64,000 nucleotides of DNA from Diaporthe sp. PMI_573 (lineage: Eukaryota; Ascomycota; Sordariomycetes; Diaporthales; Diaporthaceae). Both the position numbers and the translations under genes were made by a program. The notes under the pieces were generated by a model. The model did no database searches, had not been told where the DNA came from, and saw only the letters and a program-made list of their open reading frames with translations. This document shows positions 33,020 through 46,163 of this stretch, piece after piece; positions within the stretch are counted from its first letter, which is position 1; every line of letters starts with the position of its first letter. Location: the NCBI GenBank assembly GCA_021399435.1, contig JAJTUP010000022.1:186001-250000 (forward strand). The letters run 5' to 3'.

Positions 33020-36000
33020 CCAGCCAGATGGGGCGGCCGATCGACAAAGTTGATGGAGCCAAGCTTTCTTATTTGGAATGGTCAACGTAACAGACCGCTG
33101 AGGTAAGGTTGGGGGGAGGCGGGAGGGGCATGGAGAACGTGGTCTGCCGCAAGCTGATGGTCTTGCAGTGTGATCAATCAATCATCGATTGACATGCCTC
33201 GAATGTGGGTACTCTCTGGAGGAAGATGACGGGCACGATTAACCGAAAGGGGTGAGCTCGAGCGTGCGGTGTTGCATCAGTCAGATCTTGTCTGGAGGTG
33301 GTGAGCAGGGGCGGCGGGAAGGCTAGTCGACCCAGACTGTCGGTGTCGGCGCAAATCTGGCGTGCCTCTTGGGCCTGGCTGCATGGTGATGTGATGTGAT
33401 GGCGAAGGATCATTTAGTTTCTGCGCCCTGCCATTATCACCTTCACCGAGCTCGTTTGCTTTTTTGGCTGCAGGTGGCTCCACCTGCCACCATGCTTGCC
33501 TGCGAAGCTCCAGCGGCGCCGAAGCCAAGTTGTACCCGAGAGGAGGAATCTCTTCGTGTCTGCTAGGCAAGCTGCTGGGCGTGGTGCTTGAACCCTGCCA
33601 CGGGTGGCGATCAGAATGCCGAGACCAGGCAAATGGTCAATATTTAATATATGTTTTTTGCACTACGTCCATTAGCTTGGAGGATCCCAACAAGCATCAG
33701 GCATGGACGACAGGTGATGGCAGGTCTCCATACCCGACACCATGGGACCGTAGTCCCTGCGGGGAGGTCGAGGGCGTCGATGGCGGCCAACATGCCGCCA
33801 AATGGCGCAGTGTCCCCGGCGCCGACATTCCTAGGGTCCATCTCATCTTAACGCATTCCAAGACTGGGTTGGCCCGCAGACGGGAGCTCCCAGTAGTTAC
33901 CAGACTGGCGGTGTCGCGGAAGACGGCTCCTCCACGTTCATCCGAACCCTGTTGGTACTCTCGAGCTGCTTGCCCCCGCCTAGTGCGTAAGTTCTTTTCT
34001 GTACCCAAGGGGAGGTGGTAGTCGTAACTTTGCGACATCACGCTGTTGTTCGTGGCTAATGCAGCACGGGGGGGGGGTTTAGACAGTACCGTGTCGTTCC
34101 AAGGCCCCATCAAAATGAGCTGACGCCAAGCGAGGCCGGCTCACGAGGAGGCCAGGTGTGTCTCTGATTCCTGGACCTGATCTGGACTGCCTCCCCCACA
34201 CGGTGAGGAGCAAGGGATGATTCGGTTAGTCAAACTAACACCTTGCTGGATGCAACTCCCGACATCTGTAGCAATGTCTAGCTTTTCGCTCAGACTCCAG
34301 GCCGACGACCGAGGCGGCGGTGAGAAGCACTGGTCGATGTGCCTGGAGCAGTCTGTTGCGTACCTGCAGCTCATGGCCAGTATCGAAGTGAATGAGCGGC
34401 CATGAGCTGCCGGTCACCAGAGCGGCATTCAGAAGTCTCTGCTCTGGCATTCATGCAAATTGTCAGTTGTTGGTTGGACCCGAGGAGCTGGTTAGTCCGT
34501 TCTGGCAGTGGGACGACGCCCGCGATAAGAAAGCCACCCCCATTCAATCACCCGCACTCCCTGGTCCCCGGTGCCAGAGCGTCGGGTCTCGAGCAGTGGG
34601 GACCACGTCGAATTTGCCGGGGATCCTCTGAGAGGGAGGTATAGTGGAGCTGCTATCGAATATGTGAGCATGGATTCTGTCCTCCGTCATCTGCACCGGC
34701 TAGGGTGCCGGCACCACCTAGGTAGCAATGTAGGTACGTACCATAGTACGCAGAGGATGTGACTGGAACAGTCAGCACCTCTGCCTGGGTCACTCCGTAC
34801 TCATTTCCAAATTTAGGTCTCGTGGGAGCCTACGACATGCAGTAGCGTGGGCAAAGATCACAGGGCCCACCGCCAGAGATGTATCCTTGCTGTTAAGACT
34901 TGTGTGTTAAAACCTTGATTCCTGTCACGTTCAGTTCTGTCACGACCCCGGCGATCTGGGCCCATTGCTGGAGCTCAAACAGGGCCAGCATGGTTGTTGA
35001 GCGGGTTGTAGTACCGAGCTCTTCCTAGAATTCTGAATGGTGGTTTTGGAGTGTGGTACGAGTTTGAGGTCCTTTTGGTGGGGGTAGAGCAGTTGGAGAT
35101 TTGTGGTGTCTTTCCCCGGATGTCGCGGTGCGTGGCCGAAATGCAAGGTAATCAACCGCGCTCTGTTCCCATCATCCGCGCTGTGTAGCAGTCGAGGTCC
35201 TGGTTGCCGATCTCGAGTGAGAACACCCGCGATGCCAGTCAACATGGCATCGCTGCTTGAGGTGTGGGGCAAGCCTGCAGACGCTCATTCCGCTGGCGCC
35301 GCGACAAGGCCAATCGTAGCCAGTTGAGGTCACATGCGTGCTTGGGATTATAAGGGCCTCAATATCGGATCGAACATGTTCCGCGGTGATACGGCCATAC
35401 AAGGCTTTGAAATGGGAGGGTCTCTGTGGACATCGACGCTTCGTGTCAGCTCCCCTCTTGCAGTACACCAGGTCTTTTTGGGAGGCCCGCATGATGCTTG
35501 CCGGCCTCTCCAGGGGCAAATCGGCCGCGGCAGTGCAACCAACGTGTGCAAATGTTCCGTTCCGATTCAGGCTATGTAAAACGAGCGCGGGTGGTTCCTC
35601 GGCCTGCTTCAGACCTGTATGTAGTCGAAGGGAGAGAGATTTCCCTGGTCGACAGACGTAGTCGCTGTTCCCCTACGAAATAGCCCCGCGGCGTGTAGTC
35701 GACTCAAGCATGCTAGTTCGCGGTACACGCGGCACAGTGGCAAGACGGCACAGCTGGGGTCAGGTTGTCCAGGGAGACTTGCCGGCGCCGCCAGGAGGTC
35801 CTGACAGCGGAGAGACCCGTCCCCGATTGAACCTCGCAAGCTAGGCCTGGCAAAGCTAGGCCTCGCGGAGCTGCTTGTTGAGGCGGAGAAGATGCTTCTT
35901 GGAGAGGTCTTGGAGAGGCTCCGAAAAGGCCCTTGAATTGGGGTTGCTTGCGAGACAGGGTGGGTTGCTTCTCATCTGTCTCGTCAGTCGTATGTATGCA

Positions 36001-39000
36001 CAGTTCACACTGGGTACTGCGCTTGGTGGGAAGAATGGGCCGTGGCCAAGGTGCAGCCACGGCAATGTCGTCGTTAGAGGCGCCGGCCCCCACAACAAAA
36101 GGCCCGCTTGACATGTGGGAATGCCGACCTATCGACTGCTTGCCCAACAAAGGATGTGTGTAGTACAGTTTCACCGACACAACAAGTTTCGACGGGGAGA
36201 GGATGAGCATCCGGGTGCGACCACGAACAGCGAGCTTCTGGAAGGGAAGAAGGCCGCTGGGTGTGTCGCGCAAATGCACCTGCAGCATATGGGCTTTCCT
36301 TTGGCGTAGCTTGGGAGATTGGGGTGGCTTTCTTGTCGATAGGACGGACCCCGAGACGATCGCCCATGAGCCCAAGAGCCCAAGAGCCCAAGCAAGCCCC
36401 GACGTATACTGCCCAAAGGAGACTGGCCTAGCAGGTGCATAACGTAGACATGACCGACCGGTCAAGAGTCCCCAGGAAAGCACATTCCACCTCCACCTCC
36501 GCCTCCACCTCCACCTCTTGTCATGATGTACCTGTCTGTGCACACGAGGGAACATCCTCACTCTATCGGGGTGGACTAGCAGTACTGTGTACTGTTAGCA
36601 GTACAGATTGACCTCGTCCTGTCATCAAATTGCGCAGCCGAGGGGCAGGCAGGTGCAGTGCAGCCCAGACAAGCCTCTGGCCGGCGTTGCCGCTCTCGCG
36701 CCTGCCTTCATACCATTGGTCGCTTTCCGGAAAGGGCGACGACATCAAGAGCACCTGGGTAGGTGGGGGCATTCTCCTAGGCCCCCGATTCGGGACCGAT
36801 GATCGTATCTCGCCCTCAATTTCCCAAAGGGTCCTCTTGTTCTGCAAGCTGTACCCAATCGCGACACCTGTGGGGCGCAATGACGAGATACCCAGAGACC
36901 CGCCCAGACCATTCGAATGCCGGACTGACTGCCAGCCAGCCAGTACAGACAGACCATGCAGTAGACGGCAGGACTCTGCACTAGGTACTATGTACGTGCC
37001 ATCCTATCTCTGCGACCTGTAAACAATAACCACTCGAGGCCTCAAAGCGCTGCTGTTAGCACCTGCCGCCTTTGGGGGGGGGGGAGGGGCGCCGCCAGGT
37101 CTACTGCACTTGGTTGGTAATCTACATCCATCATCCATATACTTTGGACAGGCTACGGTCTTCTACTGCGCTGTGCTGTGATGCCTGGCTGCAGACACGG
37201 GAGCCACCTGACAGCCACCACCAGCGGGCGCATGATATTTCATACAATACCGTTCGTCCTGTTTGACGAGTTCGTGTCAGAGAGGAATCCTGAGAGGCAA
37301 GGACAAGGGCCAGGGTCAGAGAGCAACGGCCCACTCCAGAGCAAGAGCAGCATGTTGCTGCTTGAGCCTTGCACGCCCGCAGACGACGTTGGTTCTGTTG
37401 TCGTGATCCGGACCACCCTCCCGCGTTTCAAATCTCCTTGGGTGTCCTGCTGGCTCACCATACAGACGCCAGCATCGCACCGCATGGCAGCGCAGCGCTT
37501 CAACAGGGACCTGCAAGGGTGCGGCGCAGGCCTTCAGACACCTGGTCGGTGCTGGGCAGCAATAGGAGTCGTCCCTTGAGGGTACCGGCTGGCTCGGGAC
37601 ACCAACGACGGTGACTTCGTGGTACGGGCAGCGGGCAGCGGACAGCGGGCCTTGCATGTCCTGCCTGTCTCGTCAGCCCTATGCGCGCCAGCACGTAGCG
37701 AATCACCAAGGGCAGTCCGTTGGCAGACAGGCCGCAGGATTCGGATGTCCAATAGCGGGACCAGGGTCTCGAGAGATTCTCTCATTTGCGAGAGCTTGCC
37801 AGGCCGGCCATCTGCGTCGTCGAGGTGCCCTGTCCCGGATCAAGCCAACAACATCGTTCATGGCATCCACTTGCGAGCGGATTGGTAGCATGCAAGGGCT
37901 GACCGCAACTCCCCGACGAGTCAATGCATCCCGTTCCCTGGCCTTTCATTTGGGAAGCATGTCAGACTCTGCATCAAGCATACTTTCCACATGTCTCACG
38001 GATCCATCCACTCCATCCGGAAGATTGCAACTCTCCCCAATACGACCCGTGCCGCCCGCCAATGGGAGCCCTGCTCCTTCATACATGATGCGCTGCATAC
38101 CACGAGGCAACCCTGCTGGTCGCCCTGGCTACGATCCAGCCATTCGGCGTACCCAGCGATCCTACAGCCCACCATCACACCCTTTCACGCCCGGCCCATC
38201 TCCATCGAGCCCCCGAACGTGGGTATGGGCACTGTCCGTTGATTGTGGATCCCACGTCGCGTGCCATTGTGCACGGGGACCTTCCTTCGAAGCATCTGCT
38301 ACAAATCCCAACTGAGAGGATTTGGCCCCCTCAAACCAACTCCCTCCCTCACCAGCCGGACGTCAGCACTCTGATTTCTCGCTTGTCACCTGTCGAAAGA
38401 CAAAGCGAAGCGGTCCCCTTTTCCTTGCATGCTTCTGGCTCACAGGTCACTGGCTACAAGGCAGACGATGCCTCATCCATCTTGGCGGCGAGCGAGTGGT
38501 CGTCGCTAGCACAACGGACATGAGCACGGTCAAGGCCTATAGCTACTGTCCTTGTTCAACTGATTAACCTACATCGAACGCCCGCGGCCTCTAGGGTAAT
38601 ACCGCTGTAGACGCACGGCCGCCATGTTCGTGTGGAGGTGGCCTTGTCCATCTTTCCCGTGGAGTAGCCCCGGGAGCGCAGGGCTGCAAGCGCCATTGGC
38701 AGGCCAAAGAGCCTGGGACGCCCGAACACATCGGACCCATCCAATGCTGTCGTCTCAGAGCTATCATCATACGAGGCCGCCAGGCACGCAACTTTCAAAC
38801 TCTATCGTTCCTGCCATCGACAAGAATGCATGGTTGCAAGGGTGCGTTATGGAATATTTGTCCCCATTGAGTCCTCCAGAATGGCTGCATGCTTGTCAGC
38901 AAGCCACAACCTCTTGTAAGCGATGTAGGTCATATCTGATGCCGAGTCTCAAGTCAGTGTCGGACGTCCTGATGGCTGTCTGATGCCCACCATCAAAGCC

Positions 39001-42000
39001 CTGGCTCGTCCTTGACTGTCCTGACTGGGTCATCTCTTGTCGGTTGGCATGAGTGCTGAGATTACGAAGTCACGCGTTCATCTCGAGCGATGTTACGAGG
39101 GCGCACGCCTGGTGTGCAATAGAACTGCGGCGCGGCCATCCGGTCCAGGTATTGCTCGAAACGCTTGACGCAGAGCAGATGACCCAATGCATAACATCCA
39201 GGGCATCATCGCGGCGTAGCATTGCAGCTTGGACCTGCTGTGATAAGGACCCAGCAGTCTGGAGGCAGCCGGGAACGATTGGATGGGAAGCAACCGACGC
39301 AAAGGACGTAAATGCAGCTGCAGGGCCGAAAAAGCCAAAAGCAAATCCCAAGGCGCCCTCTGCATTGGCCCTACACCGGCTCCCACACTAACACATACTT
39401 GGGTTCGGTGAACACGGCCCGCCAATGAAGTGGCAGGATCCCGAGCGCCATCTTGCCCACCAGTGATGGCAACCGTTTGCAAGCTCGAAAACCTTGGCTT
39501 CCTGGATAGCCTCCTGCCACCGTGCAGGGTAGGGCCAGCTTTCTGCGATGGTCGGCAAGGGATTGCAGCAGCAATTGCCTACCCTACGACCTACGGGGAT
39601 GGCAGACACAGCCTCCTCACCTCTCTCTCTCTCCCCCGGCTTTTCTTTTTTTATTCATGGGCAAGCCATCCCCACAAATGCAGGGACTTTCCCGGCCCAA
39701 GCTTTTCTGACCATCGCATTTCCTCCAATCAGGTGGCAGGAACATTCTGTCGGGAGTCTGTGTGGGACCTGGCTTTGCCCAGAGGACGTCAGCCACAGCT
39801 AATCCGCATCAGGAGGCAATCCTCGAGGGGCAGATCTTCACGCCGACTCATCAGAAAAGGATTGTTTGCTGCGTGCCGTCACATGGTGTCACCATTGGTT
39901 TTGGTTTCACAGAGCAATGATAGACCATTGCTAGAGAGACAGAAGGCGGGAGAGATTTGAGCCTGTTCCTCGGCGTTTGACCCAGATTCATCTGCTTGTC
40001 CAACCCGGTCAAGTTTTTGACTTGCAGCAGATAGAGACAGGCACGCCTCGTCAGACAGGGACTTCTGAACCATGCCTAGGCCAAATTGTGAGGTACCACG
40101 GGAGAGGCTTGATGCTCGCTGTTTGAAGGCTTACTGCGATGACACGCATTTGAGATGGAACCTTGGCAAATATGAACAGCGATATCCATATGCTCAATTG
40201 GCAATATGTACGAAACTACCGAAAAAAAACTAACTCCGGTGTAGCCCGGATAGCAAACGAAACTTCTTTCTTCGGAACAAGCTTCTCGTACCCGAGGAAC
40301 GATGAGCTTCGCGGGGTGCTGTTTTGGAGCGCGTGGATCTTTGTTTTAGCGCTCAATGCTCCAGAACCAAAGAGCCCCTCCAAGCGAAAGCAGACATGCA
40401 GGCTGGGCCCAGGACAGAGTGCGGAGCGGGAGAGGCTCATTTTCGTTACCCCGAGGCATGTTTCAAGATAAGAAAGGCAAGTCTTACTCATACAAATGTG
40501 GTCTCCACCTGTCGCCACACACCCGAAGCTTACTGACCGACCGAGGAGCGTGGATGCATCCCAGCGTGTGAATAGAGTCGCAAACGGAGACCCCGCCGGA
40601 GCAGGTTCTGAGTTGGCAATGACAGCAACAGCAGTCACCACTACCTAAGCATATTTGTAAGGCAGTCATCCCATACAACCACTGACAGCTCACAGCGGCT
40701 CATTAGTCTGCCATTTGTGGCCGGACGAATGCTTGGGAGGTGGGAGCGAAGCAGCTGGGCCATTACCGCAACGAGACAAGCGAATGCAAACAAGATGCTG
40801 ACTGTGCACGGAAAAGGCTTGGTGAGAGCTCACTTCGTACTCGGTATGTGTGGGCGGGCAGACAGCAACAATCCCATGGCACAACAGTGGTGAGAGTACG
40901 ACCTTCGGTTCTGCATGGACATTAGAAATAGCGATGACGACTTGTCAGCATCGACATCAATGCCTGCTGCTGCTGCAGCAGCGGCAGCAGCAGCAGCAAT
41001 GCAGTCACCCTGCCGATGAGCCTCTCACGCGGGTGAGGTGATCTGATGCTGAGAGGAAAAGGGGGACATGACACCACACAGTAGCCAGAAGAAGGGTAGT
41101 GCGGTAAGGCTGTGCACTTATTTCGGGAACGGCACGCCTGTGGACTGCTCCTTGGTGGCCTAGTACGGGCATTGGCCCCTAGTCGCAAGCGACCGACCAA
41201 CCGACTGGTGTTCGGGACAATAGACCTTCCGGGGCGCACGCTGCTTGAAAGGGTGGCCTTCCTCATTGCCTTGTGGGCTGTACAGTTGCAGCGCACACTC
41301 GACGTACGTCAAGTACCACGTCGTTGCCTACTATGGATGTTCATCATGATGCTTACCTGCGTTACAGGAGTGAGGTATGCTTGATTCCTGACCGCCAGGC
41401 ACGGCCACGGGTAGCCGTGTGCTGCATGGACCCGCGGTGTGGACTGCACGCACTATCGCTTTTGGCTGGTGCCTATCTCGCATGTTCGCAGCACAGCGCA
41501 AGAGACATGCATCGTGATCGATCACCAAAACAAAAATAGCAGAGATATGATATGACAGTGAGAATAGGGTCGCCCGCAGGCTCTCGACCTTGCAGCGGCT
41601 GCCTCTGGCAAACAAGGGCGCTCGCGGCACTTGCTAACCTCAGTACAAGTCAAGGAAGTGGGCGATGTTTCAGGGGCTTGTCCTTGTCAACCCAGGCCCG
41701 AAGCGATCTGGATCGTCGCCCACAGCTGTGCTTGTGACCTCACCAGCCCAGGCCCTGATCCCCGCCGACCGTCGGTGCCGAGCCCGACCAAGGCTCGGAA
41801 GAGGTGGGAGCCAGATTGATAGTGCGCTCTTGGCCTGTCATTGCTCAGATGACTGGCTGACGCTATTGGACAGGGCCCGCGAAAGCCCTGCCCTGGGACA
41901 AACCTACAAGGTGATAGGTACGTGGAAGATGGGAGATCCAGCTATATCATTAACATTATATGGGGCGTCTCTTCCGCAATCGGGCATCGTCGCGGCCATG

Positions 42001-45000
42001 AACCGTGAGAATAAGCTTCGGGGAGGTGCCAGCGAGTGCGACACTACCTCACGTCTCCCCGGCCCAGAGCCAGGGCGCTGGGAAGGAGACGGACGGGGAT
42101 CACAGACTCCCGTGCACATCGACGAGTCTGGCGCGGCGTGGCTCCGAGGGAGAAAAAAAAGGAGGTGTAGGGAGACATCAGATTGTCTATTACTGTTACC
42201 GTCTTCTTGCGCAATGATAATGCGAAGCTGAGATGGACTCCCAGTGCACAGCAGATGAGATCATAGGACACACTCAATCTTGCGAGCAGGCATGATCCTG
42301 AAGTGTGTGCGTGCAGAGAGCGGTGGATACGGCATTGAATCAACTGGTTGCTCTTGTGTACAGAGAAAATAAGAAACGAGAGACATGCGGTGACAGGCCA
42401 GGCAAAGTTGACTTGGGGGCACAACAGCCAGTGACCAACCGACCCAGGTGACCTCTGGGACATTGGAACAAGAGAAAAACCAACGTCCACACTAACATGA
42501 TAGACGGACCTTGGCCAAGCATAACGGCAGCAGCGATGGCTGGCCGAGCACAAGCAGTCCAGAAGAGACTATCATCACGCGGGTTGATGGCACCACACGG
42601 ACGGGTGCTGGTGGATGGGCCAAGCAAGACGTACCCTGAGGTCCCAGGTCCGGTCCCAAACCCTGCCACGCCGGCGTACCATGAGCAAGTAAGCATAGGC
42701 GGTGGATCGCAAGATGCTCTATCCATATGCATGTCTCAGTCAGAATATAACGGGATCTCCATGCCTGTCTTGGACCAGAAATCTTGGAAATGTCTCGCTT
42801 GCCCACCCTCGTCCCCGCAGCCGCTATCTCGTTTCCGGCGAGGTCGCTTGACGAAGCAGAGCGGGAGAAAAGAAAAAGTGTGCGAGAGTTCAGATCACCC
42901 GCAGCTTTGCAGTCCTCGTGTTTCCCAGCAGCCGTGGGAGGCCAAACCCTGGGAGGTGCTAGGTGCTGCAGCGACAGCAGAATATCGGCCACCGGGGCTA
43001 GAGAGACACGACCATGACCAGACGGGACTACTGTGTAAGCAGCAGCGCAGCCCAAGCCCAAAGCCCAAGCTACCTAAACTATGCCAGGACCGGGGGGCGG
43101 GCAGGGCGGGCGGGCGGTCGGTGGGAAAGGAAGCCAGCAAGGCGGGCGGGCGGGAGCGACGGCCAGGAGGGACTGGGGGAGGCTGTGACTTCAAAATAGC
43201 GGGTTCCCAAGGTCCCATCCTGGTCTGCGACAGATGACGCCGTCACTTCTTACCCTCTGTGCGCGCTGCGGCCTGGACCGCCAGGCATTGCTACTGTGTA
43301 CTCTCACTCAGTATGTCTGTCTAGTAGTGATGAGGGCAAGGAGGGCTCCCATCCCCGGAAGTGGAATTAATGGCACCTATCCAGTCTGCTGCTGTATGTG
43401 GCCGACAATACACAGTACCCTCAGATGGGCCCTGGAGCTAAGCATTGTCGGGTCCATTCCATTTTTCACGCATCTCCGTGGATTTGACCTTTACGATTAA
43501 ACGGTCACTAACACTAGCAGGAGGCCTTCCCGCACGCAAGGTCATCCAGCCAAGGGCCGGCTAGGCAATTTGCCCATGACTTGACTAACAGTACTAAGTG
43601 GCCGAGACCCTTCAGTCAGAAGCAAGCAACGCACGCACATCGCACTACAGGTCGTTGACACCAGTCGCAAGTGTCTGGTCGCCATCACAGCCATCGCCCA
43701 GGCCGGGTCTGTTCGTCAGGAGAATGGCTCAGGGGAGCGCATCTGCTAGTGCCAAGCAGAGGAAAAAGCATAGTCGGGTGAGGAGAGCGGGCCCCCAGAG
43801 GCCTTACCAGAGAGGGCCTTACCACACCAGAGGCCCCGGTAATAAGCGAGGAGGGCTACCTATCGTGCTAAGTACCGCAGGTACGTACACGCTGTGCCGT
43901 GTAGGCGGCGGGAATGTATAGGCGATGGGCAGGGCGGCAATCAGTCCAGAATTTACAGGGCGATCGAACGAGTCGGTGCGCGCCCCGGCACTCTGTAGGG
44001 GGACTGCAGGATGTGACAATACACAGCAAGGCCTAAAATACATCATGTCGTAAGTAGACTAGTAGGAAGACCCTTTTTGACCCAGGAGAATGGGCGCGGT
44101 CCACATGGAACATGACCGCAATTACCGCAGAAACGAACTGGACCAACATCAATTACCACCTCCAACAAGCATCACATCTCATCTAACCTCATCACATCAT
44201 CACATCATCACACAACCCAACAAAAATAAGACGCTATGGCGCAGTTTTCCGCAGCCCACGGCAGACTATTCGAGTTTGAAAAGGAAATGCCATGCATAGT
44301 ATACCATGCTAATCCATCCCGGCCCCCCTTTGCCAACATCAACAACAGGCTCTGGGGGCGCATTGCGCGTTCGTCTTGTCTGCCAAGCTTGGGTGGTGTG
44401 CACACACAACACAGACATGCTAACAGTATTCAGACGGTATGTAGCAATGTAGCAGAGTAGCAGAGTAGCAACAGCATAGCCCACGGCCCACGGTCCCTGT
44501 GTCTCGTCTGCCGTCCCAAAAAAGGTCACCCTGAAGGATCGAGAACCCGCAGCGCATTGCATCTGTTTACCACGAGGCTTTGAGATGGTTGAATCCTTCG
44601 ACTATGCATCAGTGGGATCGACATGGTACCAGAAAGAATGCTACCGCACTGACTCCCAGCCCGTGGCCATGTCTCCCATGTCCCATGTCCCATGTCCCAT
44701 CTCCCATCATTCCCCGGGCAGCCCACAAGGCCCGTCCAGAAAAGGTACTTTTGCCAAAAGCGACTCTGGACGGCCTGGACGGCGTCGAGGTTACTGCCCA
44801 AGTGGGATAGGACCCGTAGGCAGCAGTAAACCGCACTCAGATAGATGCGACACCTATTTTGGTAAGCAACCTGCAGTTTACGTGCATCCACAGCCCACAC
44901 AGGCACACAGGCAGGCCCAGGACCCACAGCCTTGGGCACCGGACTGTGACGACGGACAGTGAGAGCGAGAGGACCAAGAGATCAAGTGGGAGGGCCTGCG

Positions 45001-45292
45001 CGCGGAATTCGCTTTGGGCGTGGGTGGGCCAGGCAGAGAGGCTAGGCTTGGCCCAGGGCAGGGCACCCTTCGCGGGCAACAGACCCCTGCTCAGTCCCGT
45101 CGATGGCTTCCACCCCTCCCCTCTGGTCCCACGCCAGCAGTCGAGCAGTCGAGCAGTCGAGCGAGAGACCGGGCGACCTGCGCTGCACTGGGCTGCCCGG
45201 GGACCCCCTGGCTGCCCTCCCACACCAATTGCTGACATGGGTGCAGGCCGGGGCCAGGGGGCAGGGGGTAGGGGGGTGGGGGTACGTACCGA

Positions 45293-45337
45293 CCTGCCCT
45301 GCCCTACCCTGCCCTGCCCTGCCCTGCCCTGCCCTGC
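45293..45337. repeat. (CCCTG)n microsatellite
   Basis: About nine copies of the pentamer CCCTG, one with an A for G, lie in the presumed leader or promoter zone of the downstream transcription factor gene. Confidence 0.85.
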
Positions 45338-46163
45338 CGCGTCCAGTACCTGCTGCTGCACAGCGCGGTACGGGGGTACGGGGACCTTGTATCTTTTTGC
45401 TTCGCCTCTGGCCCTACCTCAGATCCAATATGGAGCCCATCGACCCAAGCCATCCGCCCGCCGCCAGACACGTAAAACACCACGCCGTCTATATCAACCC
45501 CGAGGGCCCCCAACCCATCTTATCCCAGCTGACTCCCCTTCCGACCTCATGTTCCCCAGACACTCCTGTCATATCCACGGCCTCGCTGCGCTCCATCTTC
45601 ACGGTTCCAACATCGCCAAACACGCGCTCTCCACGGCCACCCAACACCGCCTGCCACCCACCGCCTGCCCTTGGCACCTCCCGGACAGACGCCCTCGATT
45701 GCGACAGACACTCTCCAGTTCGGGATATCTCGAGGTGCACGACCACTCAGCACGTGCGAAGACGATCAAGGGATCTCACAAGAGAGTTTGAAGAGCTAGG
45801 CAAAGTCCCACAACAGCCCGGCACAAGACTCGCAGACTGCCCCGTCGGTTACCGTCACCCTTCTTCCCACGAGTCGAAAACCAACACAAGCTAGGAGCAC
45901 GTATGAGCTCCTGATCTCGGCCGAAAGATTTCATCCTCTGGGACTTCCAGGCTCTCACCAGCGTCCCACCTCAGCACCTTCCTGTCAGGGTCTGACCGTC
46001 TGGTATGAGCCAGACATCTGCATGTAAGGCTTACTACGCCTCGCCTCGTCTGTCTGCTGTGTGAGACGAGCCATCTTGACTGACCCCGTCGCCATAGCCT
46101 GAGCTCCGTCGCCACTCTCGGACTTGACCTCTTTTACCGAGTCATATCAGTGTCGCCACCACA

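Larger units (their letters stand above)
31022..46163. other. 15-kb gene-free region
   Basis: Both strands were read through without finding a supportable gene. Many open frames of 60-250 codons occur, but they overlap each other on opposite strands, have compositions following local GC, and show no domain or spliceable conserved core. The region contains one MITE-like element (32765-33019), short AT pockets (32830-32930), tandem motifs such as AGCCCAAG near 36370, CAG/CTG runs near 40965-41000 and a CCCTG repeat near 45300. The last 1-2 kb are probably the promoter and long leader of the transcription factor starting at 46164. Confidence 0.45.

Noticed and set aside
42497..43237. 246-codon plus-strand frame in the gene-free region
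   Set aside because: Its translation is low-information and changes character along its length, and an equally open frame lies on the opposite strand. No family resemblance was found.
44859..45894. Overlapping frames of 260-310 codons upstream of the transcription factor
   Set aside because: Two plus-strand frames overlap over the same bases and run through a CCCTG repeat; this looks like GC-rich leader or promoter DNA, not coding sequence.
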